In this document: one piece after another, positions 25,932-33,697 of the stretch
Position numbering within the stretch: position 1 is the first letter of the stretch
Layout: the number at the start of each line of letters is the position of its first letter
From: Bacteroidales bacterium
GTDB taxonomy: Bacteria > Bacteroidota > Bacteroidia > Bacteroidales > 4484-276
Length of the DNA stretch: 47,780 bases
Direction: 5' to 3'
Assembly: GCA_014860585.1 (NCBI GenBank)
Contig: JACZJL010000122.1
Location: 1-47,780, forward strand
Program-made: the position numbers and the translations under genes
The notes under the pieces: model-generated
Told to the model about the DNA's origin: nothing
The model's input: the letters and a program-made list of their open reading frames with translations, nothing else
Databases searched by the model: none

Positions 25932-25977
25932 GTTGAGACAAAGCATGCAGTTGAGACAAGGCATGCCTTGTCTCAAC
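25932..25977. repeat. 28-bp perfect palindrome with a preceding half copy
   Basis: 25950-25977 is a perfect palindrome with arms GTTGAGACAAGGCA and its complement. Immediately before it, 25932-25948 repeats the left 17 nt with one mismatch (GTTGAGACAAAGCATGC). Arms this long would form a strong cruciform or RNA hairpin. Confidence 0.8.
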
Positions 25978-25995
25978 GGTTAATCGGCGCATGAA

Positions 25996-26026
25996 ACCTG
26001 TCAGGGTACGAAGTACCTGCCAGGGT
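25996..26026. repeat. Two ACCTGYCAGGGT direct units
   Basis: ACCTGTCAGGGT (25996-26007) and ACCTGCCAGGGT (26015-26026), 19 bp apart, each internally near-palindromic (CCTGNCAGG). A related AGTCAGGGTT lies at 25901. Confidence 0.6.
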
Positions 26027-26066
26027 TTTTGAGGTAAAATTTATTCCCCCTTTCCCATTTTCCTGC

Positions 26067-26074
26067 TATTTTTG
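26067..26074 (+). promoter_or_regulatory. -7 promoter box for uvrB
   Basis: TATTTTTG, an exact TAnnTTTG match, 19 nt before the start codon at 26094. Confidence 0.45.
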
Positions 26075-26093
26075 CCCAAAACATTTTTATCCG

Positions 26094-28124
26094 GTGAAAT
26101 TTCAACTCACATCCGAATTTGTACCTACGGGCGATCAGCCGGATGCCATCCGGCAATTGGTGGAGGGACTGAACCGTAATGATATGGCGCAGGTGCTACA
26201 AGGAGTAACAGGCTCAGGGAAGACCTTCACCATCGCCAATGTGCTGAACGAAGTGAACCGTCCTGCGCTGGTGCTGAGCCACAACAAAACGTTGGCTGCG
26301 CAGCTTTACGGTGAGTTTAAGCAGTTTTTCCCGCAAAATGCCGTAGAGTATTTCGTCTCTTACTACGACTATTACCAGCCGGAGGCTTTTCTTCCGAGCA
26401 CCAACACCTACATCGAAAAAGACCTCTCGATCAATGATGAAATTGAGAAACTGCGGCTGAGTACCACCTCGTCGCTGCTTTCGGGCAGGCGCGATATCAT
26501 TGTGGTGTCTTCGGTGAGCTGCATCTACGGCATCGGCAACCCGGACGATTTCACCAACAATGTAATCCACCTGAAAGTGGGACAGGCGATGCACCGCAAC
26601 GATTTTCTACTGAGCCTGGTGGGGTCGCTTTACTCGCGAAATGAGATCGAGTTCCGGCACGGCCACTTCAGGGTGAAGGGCGATGTGATTGATGTTTTCC
26701 CTGCTTATGCCGATTTTGCTTACCGGCTGGTGACTTGGAACAATGCTGTGGAAGAGCTGCTCAGTTTTGATCCTGTTTCGGGAAAGGAGCTGGAAGCCTA
26801 CGATCAGATTGTGATTTACCCGGCCAATATTTTTGTGACTTCAAAGGAGAAGATGAAATCGGCAGTACTTGAAATCCAACAGGATATGTTTCGCCAGACC
26901 GAATATTTCCGGGATAACGGCAAAAACCTCGAGGCCAAACGACTCGAAGACCGGGTGAGCTATGACATCGAGATGATGCGCGAACTGGGTTACTGCTCCG
27001 GCATCGAAAACTACTCCCGCTATTTCGACGGACGCAAACAGGGAACTCGCCCGTTCTGCTTGCTGGATTATTTCCCCGACGATTTTCTGCTGATCGTGGA
27101 TGAAAGCCACGTGACCATGCCGCAGATCAGAGCAATGTACGGCGGCGACCGCTCGCGTAAGCAAACGCTGGTAGAATATGGATTCAGGCTGCCCTCGGCG
27201 CTGGACAATCGCCCGCTGAAATTCGACGAGTTTGAAGCCATCACCGGGCAAACCATTTACGTGAGCGCCACACCTGCCGAGTACGAGCTGATGCGCAGCG
27301 AAGGGGTGGTGGTGGAACAACTCATCCGCCCGACCGGCCTCCTCGACCCGGTGATCGAAGTCCGTCCAAGCCTCAACCAAATTGACGACCTGCTCGAAGA
27401 GATTGACATTGTGGTAAAACGCAACGAACGCATTCTCGTGACCACCCTCACCAAACGCATGGCTGAGGAGCTGTATAAATATTTCACCCGCCTTGACATC
27501 AAGAGCCGATACATTCATTCCGATGTGGAAACGTTGGAACGGGTAAAGATCATGCGCGAGCTGAGGCTGGGCGATTTTGATGTGCTGGTTGGTGTCAACC
27601 TGCTGCGCGAAGGACTCGATCTGCCGGAGGTTTCGCTGGTAGCCATCCTCGACGCCGACAAAGAGGGGTTCCTCCGCTCAGAGCGCTCCCTGACCCAAAC
27701 GGCAGGACGCGCCGCAAGGAACATCAACTCAAAAGTGATCATGTATGCCGACACAGTCACCGAATCCATGAGAAAAACCATCAATGAAACCAACCGCCGC
27801 CGCGAAATCCAGATCCGGTACAACGAGGAAAACAACATAACACCCACCCAGATTACCAAATCGTTCAATGACATAATGGGTCAGACTTCGGTGGCAGGCG
27901 CCCAGATGCCAAAAGGAAAGGCATACATTGAAAACACCGAAATTGACGTGGCTGCCGATCCGGTGGTGAAATACATGTCCAAAGAAGAGATCGAAAAAGC
28001 GATCAAACAAACCCGTAAAAAGATGGAAGAGGTGGTCAAAGAGCTGGATTTCATTAGAGCAGCCCAGTTTCGCGACGAGCTTTTCGGGCTCGAGGCAAGG
28101 CTGAAAACGCTAGATAAAGAATGA
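26094..28124 (+). CDS. uvrB: Excinuclease ABC subunit B
   Basis: A 676-residue UvrB, the usual length. Walker A GVTGSGKT (37-44); the damage-probing beta-hairpin region YYDYYQPEAFLPSTNTYIEK; helicase motif DESH; motif V/VI region VGVNLLREGLDLPEVSLVAI and TQTAGRAARN; and a C-terminal UVR domain (~632-670) that binds UvrC. With UvrA it verifies DNA damage and loads UvrC in nucleotide excision repair. The start is GTG (26094), the only codon giving the canonical N-terminus, 19 nt after a -7 box. Neither uvrA nor uvrC is in this window. Confidence 0.98.
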   Translation: MKFQLTSEFVPTGDQPDAIRQLVEGLNRNDMAQVLQGVTGSGKTFTIANVLNEVNRPALVLSHNKTLAAQLYGEFKQFFPQNAVEYFVSYYDYYQPEAFLPSTNTYIEKDLSINDEIEKLRLSTTSSLLSGRRDIIVVSSVSCIYGIGNPDDFTNNVIHLKVGQAMHRNDFLLSLVGSLYSRNEIEFRHGHFRVKGDVIDVFPAYADFAYRLVTWNNAVEELLSFDPVSGKELEAYDQIVIYPANIFVTSKEKMKSAVLEIQQDMFRQTEYFRDNGKNLEAKRLEDRVSYDIEMMRELGYCSGIENYSRYFDGRKQGTRPFCLLDYFPDDFLLIVDESHVTMPQIRAMYGGDRSRKQTLVEYGFRLPSALDNRPLKFDEFEAITGQTIYVSATPAEYELMRSEGVVVEQLIRPTGLLDPVIEVRPSLNQIDDLLEEIDIVVKRNERILVTTLTKRMAEELYKYFTRLDIKSRYIHSDVETLERVKIMRELRLGDFDVLVGVNLLREGLDLPEVSLVAILDADKEGFLRSERSLTQTAGRAARNINSKVIMYADTVTESMRKTINETNRRREIQIRYNEENNITPTQITKSFNDIMGQTSVAGAQMPKGKAYIENTEIDVAADPVVKYMSKEEIEKAIKQTRKKMEEVVKELDFIRAAQFRDELFGLEARLKTLDKE

Positions 28125-28192
28125 TCCTTAAGTAGGATGATTTGAGATTGAAGATTTAAGCTTTAGCAAGGGAAAATGAAACAAGAATCGGA

Positions 28193-28268
28193 CAACCCAG
28201 TATGGGTTAGACTATAATAGAAAAAGGAGAATACTTTAATAATTTACAACCCAGTATGGGTTGGACTA
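28193..28268. repeat. Two dyad repeats upstream of cysQ
   Basis: AACCCAGTATGGGTT at 28194-28208 and again at 28248-28262: a 5-bp inverted repeat (AACCC/GGGTT) with a 5-nt loop, with identical 22-bp surroundings except one base, 54 bp apart. The second copy is 56 nt before the cysQ start. They could be operator sites for a dimeric regulator or attenuator hairpins. Confidence 0.6.
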
Positions 28269-28317
28269 CTGCCTTAACAAGGAAATTAGAATTTGCTATC
28301 ACCCGCAACCTGACAAC

Positions 28318-29121
28318 ATGGAAGAAATATTGCTTTTCATAGCTATTAAAGCCGCCATCGCTGCTGGCGACGAAATCATGCTACATTACAACAAGCCGTT
28401 CGATGTGGATTACAAAAGCGACCACAGCCCGCTTACCATTGCCGACCGGAGCGCCCACCATGTAATTGCTGAAGCGCTTAAACCAACTGGAATCCCGCTG
28501 TTAAGCGAGGAAGGAAAACACAACCCTTTTAAAGAACGGAAAATGTGGAAGTTACTCTGGATCGTTGACCCGCTGGATGGAACGAAAGAATTTATCAAAC
28601 ACAATGACGAGTTTACGGTGAACATCGCCCTTGTAAAGGAAAATAGACCAGTCTTGGGGGTGGTTTACTGCCCTCCCATGCGAACACTTTATTTTGGCTC
28701 TGAGCATTTAAGCAAAGCATATAAAGCTGTTGTGAAGGAAAATACCATTAATCCGGATGAAATCCTTCATCATGCTGAGCCATTGCCAATCATCAAAAAA
28801 AAGAAAATGCTGACCGTGGTAGCCAGCAAATCCCATTTAAACCAGGAAACTTCAGATTACATCAATCAATTGACTGAAAAGTTCGGCGAAATCTCCCTGA
28901 CCTCCATAGGCAGCTCACTCAAGTTTTGTCTTATTGCCGAAGGCGCCGCCGACATCTATCCCCGTTTTGCTCCTACCTACGAATGGGACACTGCAGCCGC
29001 ACAGGCAATTCTGGAAATATCAGGGGGCGAAGTGGTCAACAAAGACACCAACGCCCCCTTGATTTATAATAAAGAAAATCTTTTAAATCCTGGTTTTATT
29101 GCCAGGAAAAAGATCATTTAG
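28318..29121 (+). CDS. cysQ: 3'(2'),5'-bisphosphate nucleotidase (CysQ-like)
   Basis: A 267-residue inositol-monophosphatase-family enzyme. Metal/phosphate motifs: SEEG (63-66), DPLDGTKEF (84-92) and the C-terminal YEWDTAAAQAI. The KEF after the DPLDGT motif is the CysQ signature rather than inositol monophosphatase. It hydrolyses 3'-phosphoadenosine 5'-phosphate (PAP), the by-product of sulfate assimilation, to AMP. A TTG start at 28261 is possible but runs into the second dyad repeat; ATG 28318 gives the family N-terminus. It is convergent with the FKBP operon (10-bp gap). Confidence 0.93.
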   Translation: MEEILLFIAIKAAIAAGDEIMLHYNKPFDVDYKSDHSPLTIADRSAHHVIAEALKPTGIPLLSEEGKHNPFKERKMWKLLWIVDPLDGTKEFIKHNDEFTVNIALVKENRPVLGVVYCPPMRTLYFGSEHLSKAYKAVVKENTINPDEILHHAEPLPIIKKKKMLTVVASKSHLNQETSDYINQLTEKFGEISLTSIGSSLKFCLIAEGAADIYPRFAPTYEWDTAAAQAILEISGGEVVNKDTNAPLIYNKENLLNPGFIARKKII

Positions 29122-29131
29122 GCAAAATGAA

Positions 29132-30022
29132 TCATTGCTTAATGACATCCAGTAATTCTACTTCAAACACCAGTGGTGCATAAGGTGGAATATCTCTGCC
29201 TGCTCCACGCTCACCGTAAGCCATGCGGGATGGTAGAACAAATTTTCCTTTGCTTCCAATGTTCATCATTGCAATACCTTCGTCCCAGCCTTTAATTACC
29301 TGGCCTACACCAAGTGTAAATTCAAACGGCTGACCTCTGTCAACAGAAGAATCGAACTTTGTACCATCCAGCAATGTTCCCGTGTAATGAACCTTCACCT
29401 TATCCCCTACCTCTGGCGCTGCTCCGGTACCTTTCACCTGTTCGATGTAATACATTCCAGATTCAGTTGGTGCAGAGTTAATATTGTTTGCTGTGAGATA
29501 CTCCTGAATTTTAATATCTTCATCTGCTTGTGCTTCAAGCATCTCAGCTTCAAACTCAGCCTGAATTTCAGCTTCAGTCTGAATTTTATCTAATGAAACA
29601 TTAAACAGCAATTTCTCAACACCTGCAGCAAAGGCCGGAATTTCGGGGAAGCCTGCTGTTTTGAGGAAAAAAGTTTCGGCATTAACCATAAAACTGGCAC
29701 TGTCACCCAGATGCATCATAGCCAAAGCTTCAAAGAGATCGCCTTCATTTTGAGGTTTACTCATTGGAAGCATCATGTTGCCACCCGGGTTCATGTCGCT
29801 TGAATAATAAACAGTATCAGGTGTACCGTAAGTAAGACGCAGCGTCAGAATATCGCCTTCAGCCGGAGCTTTGGAATCTTCGTTCTGCACGTGAAAATAA
29901 TAACCGATCCCTGTTTTGGTAAGTTCGAAATCAATCTCACCCGATTTTCCTGTCTGGCAGGAAGTAAAAGAAGTACCTGAAATCAGCAATGCTGTTAACA
30001 AGCATAAAACTCTTGTTTTCAT
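29132..30022 (-). CDS. FKBP-type peptidyl-prolyl isomerase lipoprotein (two FKBP-like domains)
   Basis: A 296-residue lipoprotein (signal ending TSFTSC, Cys22). The C-terminal ~100 residues are a complete FKBP domain ([58 protein letters not shown]). The region before it (~residues 50-125; [18 protein letters not shown] ... [20 protein letters not shown]) follows the same order of landmarks but lacks key active-site residues, so I read it as a second, degenerate FKBP fold. Peptidyl-prolyl isomerase on periplasmic proteins is the expected role. It is the last gene of a four-gene operon with two more FKBP genes and nrnA; 53 bp separate it from its neighbour. Confidence 0.93.
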   Translation of the reverse strand: MKTRVLCLLTALLISGTSFTSCQTGKSGEIDFELTKTGIGYYFHVQNEDSKAPAEGDILTLRLTYGTPDTVYYSSDMNPGGNMMLPMSKPQNEGDLFEALAMMHLGDSASFMVNAETFFLKTAGFPEIPAFAAGVEKLLFNVSLDKIQTEAEIQAEFEAEMLEAQADEDIKIQEYLTANNINSAPTESGMYYIEQVKGTGAAPEVGDKVKVHYTGTLLDGTKFDSSVDRGQPFEFTLGVGQVIKGWDEGIAMMNIGSKGKFVLPSRMAYGERGAGRDIPPYAPLVFEVELLDVIKQ

Positions 30023-30075
30023 AAAATTAAATGATTTGTTTGTGATTAAAGTGAATGTAAATATTTAAAAAAGAA

Positions 30076-30948
30076 TTAATTAACAACTTCGATAAGTTCA
30101 ACCTCAAATACCAGTGGGGTAAATGGTTTAATATTGTTTCTTTGCTCTGCACCATATCCAAGGGCAGATGGCACAATCAATAAAGCTTTTCCACCTTCGG
30201 CCATCATCGCAATAGCCTCGTCCCACGCAGGAATCATTTCACCCTGACCAAGCGTAAACACCACCGGCCTGTTGCGTTCATAGGAGGAGTCAAATACCTT
30301 ACCATCAAACAGAGAGCCTTTAAAGTGAACTTTCACTCTTTTCCCTGCTTCAGCTTTTTTTCCGCTTCCCTGGATTATTTCGACAAAATACAAACCACTG
30401 GCAGTAGGCTTGGCAGTAATGTTCTTTTCCATCACATATTTTTCGATCAGCTCGCCTTCAACTGATTTACGGTTAACGGCATCCATTCTTTCTGCCTTCA
30501 TTACCGGAGGCTCGGGATAAATCTTTAAGAGCTTAATATCAAAGTAAATCTCTTTCTGATCTTTTACAATAGCAGGTAACTCCCTGTAATTCATCATACT
30601 GATGAAAAACTTTTCGGGACTCATTACAAAAGTGGCACTATCGCCAATTCTCATCATCATGATTCCCTCCGGTAAATCGCCATTCTCCTTAGGGTTAACC
30701 TGAAAAGAAATTGGGTTCATTCCACTTTGGAAAAGCATGGTATCTTTTGTCCTGTAATTCATCAAGACATTTACGATGTCAAATGCTACAACCTGGACAG
30801 AGTCTTTATTTTGTAGGTGAAACTTGTATTTCAAACCGGAAGAGCTCTCTTTAAAACCATCTCCCCTTTTACATCCGGAAAAAATTGTGAAAATAAAGGT
30901 TACAACTACTACAAAAAAAACAAAACGTGTATTCATTATCCTATTCAT
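30076..30948 (-). CDS. FKBP-type peptidyl-prolyl isomerase lipoprotein (paralog, two FKBP-like domains)
   Basis: A 290-residue lipoprotein (lipobox IFSGC; Cys26 from the first Met). It has the same layout as its downstream neighbour: a degenerate FKBP-like half (FDIVNVLMNYRTKDTMLF ... GIMMMRIGDSATFVMSPEKFF) and a complete C-terminal FKBP domain ([53 protein letters not shown]). The full-length similarity to the next gene points to tandem duplication. It starts 9 bp after the third FKBP gene's stop, so it is the third gene of the operon. The likely substrate is a periplasmic or outer-membrane protein. Confidence 0.93.
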   Translation of the reverse strand: MNRIMNTRFVFFVVVVTFIFTIFSGCKRGDGFKESSSGLKYKFHLQNKDSVQVVAFDIVNVLMNYRTKDTMLFQSGMNPISFQVNPKENGDLPEGIMMMRIGDSATFVMSPEKFFISMMNYRELPAIVKDQKEIYFDIKLLKIYPEPPVMKAERMDAVNRKSVEGELIEKYVMEKNITAKPTASGLYFVEIIQGSGKKAEAGKRVKVHFKGSLFDGKVFDSSYERNRPVVFTLGQGEMIPAWDEAIAMMAEGGKALLIVPSALGYGAEQRNNIKPFTPLVFEVELIEVVN

Positions 30949-30957
30949 TTAACTAAA

Positions 30958-31491
30958 TTATTTAAAATCAATGACTTTAATTTCATAAACAAGCGTTGAT
31001 CTCGGTGGTATCTTATTTTGGTCGCCAGTAAGCCCCCAAGCCAGATGTGATGGAATTATAACTCTTGCCCGGTCCCCGACTTTCATGAGCAGAATAGCTT
31101 CTTCAAGTCCAGTCTCAACCCCACCCCTGCCGATTTCAAACTCTTTAAACCCGGTTTGTTCGGACGAATAAATCAAATCCCCATTTAACAATCTGACATT
31201 ATAATCCATGACGACAATTTTACCTTTTTCTGCCTTTATGCCATTGCCTTGCTCGACAATTGCAAAACGAAGACCTGTGCCTGTCTTTTCCATTTCCCAT
31301 CCATATCTGGTCATGAAGTCTTGGATGATTTGATCTTCAGTATCAACAATATTTTTATTTGCTTCGATCAAAGGCTCTCTGAGCTTGTTTTCGTCAAATT
31401 TAGTTTCTCCGGATGTTCCTTGCTCCCCGCAACTAAAAAGTGCTGTGAGGCCTGCTAACAAAAAACTGAAATATGTTGAATTTTTCATCAA
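30958..31491 (-). CDS. FKBP-type peptidyl-prolyl isomerase lipoprotein (GldI-like)
   Basis: A 177-residue lipoprotein (lipobox ALFSC, Cys21) with one FKBP domain in the C-terminal ~100 residues (GKIVVMDYNVRLLNGDLIYSS, RGGVETGLEEAILLMKVGDRARV, IPPRSTLVYEIKVIDF). A helical stretch (EANKNIVDTEDQIIQDFMTR) sits before it. Size and layout fit the GldI group of gliding/secretion-associated FKBP lipoproteins of Bacteroidota, but no gld or por genes are in the window, so that role is not supported. It starts 6 bp after nrnA. Confidence 0.9.
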   Translation of the reverse strand: MMKNSTYFSFLLAGLTALFSCGEQGTSGETKFDENKLREPLIEANKNIVDTEDQIIQDFMTRYGWEMEKTGTGLRFAIVEQGNGIKAEKGKIVVMDYNVRLLNGDLIYSSEQTGFKEFEIGRGGVETGLEEAILLMKVGDRARVIIPSHLAWGLTGDQNKIPPRSTLVYEIKVIDFK

Positions 31492-31497
31492 TTCAGT

Positions 31498-32523
31498 TTA
31501 TTTGACATCAAAATCAAGTTGGCTAAAGTACAAAGGTAAGATCTCCTTTATTTTTCTGATAGTTTCTTCCATTGGCACAAATGAGTCGCCACCGGCAGCA
31601 TTTCGATGTCCACCTCCAATAAAGTATTTCGTAGCAATTTCATTGGCAGGAAAATCACCTTTTGACCTAAACGATATCCTGATCCGGTCTTTACGTTGTG
31701 TTAGTAAAATGGATAAATTTATTGTTCTGATAGATAAAGGGAAGTTCACAATACCCTCGGTGTCTCCCTGCTGAAAATCAAATTGCTCCAACTCGTCCAA
31801 TGTCAAAGGAATCAACGCGGTTCTTTGCCCAACAATTATTTCCATTTTTTGATGTAAAGCATAGGCCAGCAAACGCATCCTTTTTTCAGAAAAATTATCA
31901 TAAATCAATCGATGCAGTCGTTCCGCATGAACACCTCTGTCAACAAGATCAGCAACAATCCTGTAGGTTCTTGATTGGTTACAATTAAAACTCAATGAGC
32001 CGGTATCTGTAATTATTCCAGCATAAAGACTTTCTGCTGCGGCTTGATTTATCCGATCATTGAACTGAAGCATTTGCAGGAAATCATAAACCAGTTCAGC
32101 AGTTGATGAAACTGAAGTGTCATGTAAGACATACTGAAATCGCTCAATTTCCGGGTTGGGATGATGGTCGATCAGAATTTTGATCCCAACTGCTTTCTGA
32201 AGAGGTACTTCCATTTCTCCCAACCTGTTGAGGGCATTGTAATCCAGGCAGAAAATGATGTCAGCTGTTTTCAATGCCTTCTCTATCTCAGTTTTATTAC
32301 GATCATAAAACAATGAGTTCTCACTATCTTTTATCCAACCTAAAAAAGATGGGAAATGATTAGGAAAAGCAATTGTCACATGATGATTCATCTGCTTTAA
32401 GATGTGATAAACAGCCATAACCGATCCAACAGCATCGCCATCAGGGTTGAAATGTGAAGTGATAACAATATTGAGTTGTTTTGAAAAAAGGCCGGTAAGT
32501 TTATCAAGATCAGTCTTGTTCAA
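31498..32523 (-). CDS. nrnA: DHH-family phosphoesterase (bifunctional oligoribonuclease/PAP phosphatase, NrnA type)
   Basis: A 341-residue DHH/DHHA1 protein. The DHH domain has SHFNPDGDAVGS (His24, Asp28, Asp30), FCLDYNALNRLG (Asp94) and the name motif LIDHHPNP (119-121). The DHHA1 domain has the glycine loop GGGHRNAAGG. NrnA enzymes degrade nano-RNA to mononucleotides and dephosphorylate PAP; a c-di-AMP/pApA role is an alternative for related sequences. It is the first gene of the operon with the three FKBP lipoproteins and carries a -7 box; it is divergent from ndk. Confidence 0.9.
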   Translation of the reverse strand: MNKTDLDKLTGLFSKQLNIVITSHFNPDGDAVGSVMAVYHILKQMNHHVTIAFPNHFPSFLGWIKDSENSLFYDRNKTEIEKALKTADIIFCLDYNALNRLGEMEVPLQKAVGIKILIDHHPNPEIERFQYVLHDTSVSSTAELVYDFLQMLQFNDRINQAAAESLYAGIITDTGSLSFNCNQSRTYRIVADLVDRGVHAERLHRLIYDNFSEKRMRLLAYALHQKMEIIVGQRTALIPLTLDELEQFDFQQGDTEGIVNFPLSIRTINLSILLTQRKDRIRISFRSKGDFPANEIATKYFIGGGHRNAAGGDSFVPMEETIRKIKEILPLYFSQLDFDVK

Positions 32524-32570
32524 TGGAAACTACAATTATATTTACGTGATTCAATTCCTGAAAAAGGCTG

Positions 32571-32578
32571 CAAAGCTA
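32571..32578 (-). promoter_or_regulatory. -7 promoter box for the nrnA-FKBP operon
   Basis: On the minus strand TAGCTTTG, an exact TAnnTTTG match, 47 nt before the start at 32523. Confidence 0.45.
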
Positions 32579-32620
32579 TAATAAAAAACGTTAAATGCAG
32601 GCTGTTTTTTCATTCTTGAC

Positions 32621-32628
32621 TATTTTTG
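32621..32628 (+). promoter_or_regulatory. -7 promoter box for ndk
   Basis: TATTTTTG, an exact TAnnTTTG match. It lies inside an apparent N-terminal extension of the ndk frame (from 32595), so transcription would start after that extension and the real start codon is 32652. Confidence 0.5.
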
Positions 32629-32651
32629 CCGCAATTAATAAACAATTCAGC

Positions 32652-33071
32652 ATGAGAGGAAATATCACTTTTACGATGATTAAGCCAACGGCGATGAAAA
32701 GAGGATACGCCGGGCACATATTAGCCAGAATTGGAGATGCTGGTTTTAGAATTTCAGCCATGAGACTCGTTAAATTGAACAAAGAGCAAGCAGAGTCCTT
32801 CTATGCTGTTCATAACGGTAAACCTTTTTTTGAGAGCCTCGTGGAATTTATGTCCTCAGGTCCGATAATTGCCGCAATACTTGAAAAGGAGAACGCTGTT
32901 GATGAATATCGAAAACTAATCGGCGCCACTAACCCACAGAATGCCGAAAAAGGAACAATTCGATATGATTTCGGAACAAATCTGCAAGCCAATGCTGTCC
33001 ATGGCTCCGACAGTGATGCTAATGCCAGCATCGAGGCTGACTTCTTTTTCTCAAAGTTTGAGCGGTTCTGA
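32652..33071 (+). CDS. ndk: Nucleoside diphosphate kinase
   Basis: A 139-residue Ndk, the usual length. Motifs: TMIKPTAM with Lys11 and the active-site NAVHGSDS with His117 that carries the phosphohistidine. It transfers the terminal phosphate from ATP to other NDPs. The reading frame is open back to an ATG at 32595, but that would add 19 non-conserved residues spanning the promoter box; 32652 is the right start. It is divergent from the nrnA-FKBP operon and convergent with the XRE gene. Confidence 0.97.
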   Translation: MRGNITFTMIKPTAMKRGYAGHILARIGDAGFRISAMRLVKLNKEQAESFYAVHNGKPFFESLVEFMSSGPIIAAILEKENAVDEYRKLIGATNPQNAEKGTIRYDFGTNLQANAVHGSDSDANASIEADFFFSKFERF

Positions 33072-33091
33072 TTTCTGATACGCTTGATCAA

Positions 33092-33625
33092 TCATTCACT
33101 TGGGTAATATTCTTTGAAAGTCAGATCGTCAAAAAACAAAACGATCTTTTCAAGCTTTTTACCATTTGCAGAAAAATGTAATGCTTTAGTTTCCTTTTTT
33201 CTGGCATCCTGTCGGTTTTCGTACCTTACAGGCTCTTCATCCTTAACTTCTTGTTTTAAACTCTGCACCGTTGGAGGCTCCATAGACTGATCAGTCCTCA
33301 ATTCCTTATTCCCCACAACTTCTTTGTTTTCATCTGAAACACTTTTGAAAAGCAGTGGTTCCTGTTTTTTTGCTGGCGGGAGTTGGTCTGAATCAAACAG
33401 ATTATAATCCTTGTTCATGGCGCCCTTGCCGTGTAGGAGCCATTCTGTCCGCAATTCAGGAAACCGTTTTAGCACCTTCATTACAAGATCAAGGCTTGGC
33501 TTGTTCCTTCCCGACATAATGTGAGAAATATTTGAAGGCTGTACATCAATTGATTCAGCAAACTCGGCATTCGTCATTCCTTTTGTTGAAATGACCAATG
33601 CAATCCGATCATGAATTTCATCCAT
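33092..33625 (-). CDS. XRE-family helix-turn-helix transcriptional regulator
   Basis: A 177-residue protein with an N-terminal HTH (residues ~6-60): NAEFAESIDVQPSNISHIMSGRNKPSLDLVMKVLKRFPEL is a textbook XRE/Cro pattern, followed by the WLLHGKG motif usual in the Bacteroidota members of this group. A charged, probably flexible middle (~75-145) leads to a C-terminal strand-rich tail (KLEKIVLFFDDLTFKEYYP). The ligand or phage link is unknown; no prophage genes are nearby. Possible autoregulation is suggested by the dyad at 33675-33697. Confidence 0.9.
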   Translation of the reverse strand: MDEIHDRIALVISTKGMTNAEFAESIDVQPSNISHIMSGRNKPSLDLVMKVLKRFPELRTEWLLHGKGAMNKDYNLFDSDQLPPAKKQEPLLFKSVSDENKEVVGNKELRTDQSMEPPTVQSLKQEVKDEEPVRYENRQDARKKETKALHFSANGKKLEKIVLFFDDLTFKEYYPSE

Positions 33626-33647
33626 CGTTCTGCAAATTTATTTTTTA

Positions 33648-33655
33648 CAAAAGTA
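33648..33655 (-). promoter_or_regulatory. -7 promoter box of the XRE gene
   Basis: On the minus strand TACTTTTG, 23 nt before the start at 33625. A second exact box (TAAATTTG, 33633-33640) lies closer and could give a nearly leaderless mRNA. Confidence 0.4.
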
Positions 33656-33674
33656 TATTATTATTCATTTACTT

Positions 33675-33697
33675 ATGTAATTTATTAAAATTTACAT
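33675..33697. promoter_or_regulatory. Candidate operator for the XRE regulator
   Basis: A 23-bp imperfect dyad (ATGTAATTT ... AAATTTACAT) with two mismatches per arm, at the -33 position of the XRE promoter. A repressor bound here would block RNA polymerase. Confidence 0.4.

Larger units (their letters stand above)
25419..26066. other. Repeat-rich non-coding stretch between the RRM gene and uvrB
   Basis: No intact gene in about 650 bp. In order it holds a MITE-like element (25522-25649), a C-terminal antitoxin-gene remnant (25651-25791), a short palindrome GGGTTTGAAACCC (25888-25900), a 28-bp perfect palindrome with a half copy in front (25932-25977), and two ACCTGYCAGGGT units (25996-26026). 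It looks like a collecting point for mobile debris. Confidence 0.7.

Noticed and set aside
25307-26093. Possible insertion sequence
   Set aside because: No transposase frame; only a non-coding inverted-repeat element and short repeats.
26841-27518. A 225-codon minus-strand frame opposite uvrB
   Set aside because: A shadow of uvrB, which is unambiguous.
30958-31491. Gliding-motility (gld) gene cluster
   Set aside because: The FKBP lipoprotein looks GldI-like, but no other gld, spr or por gene is present.
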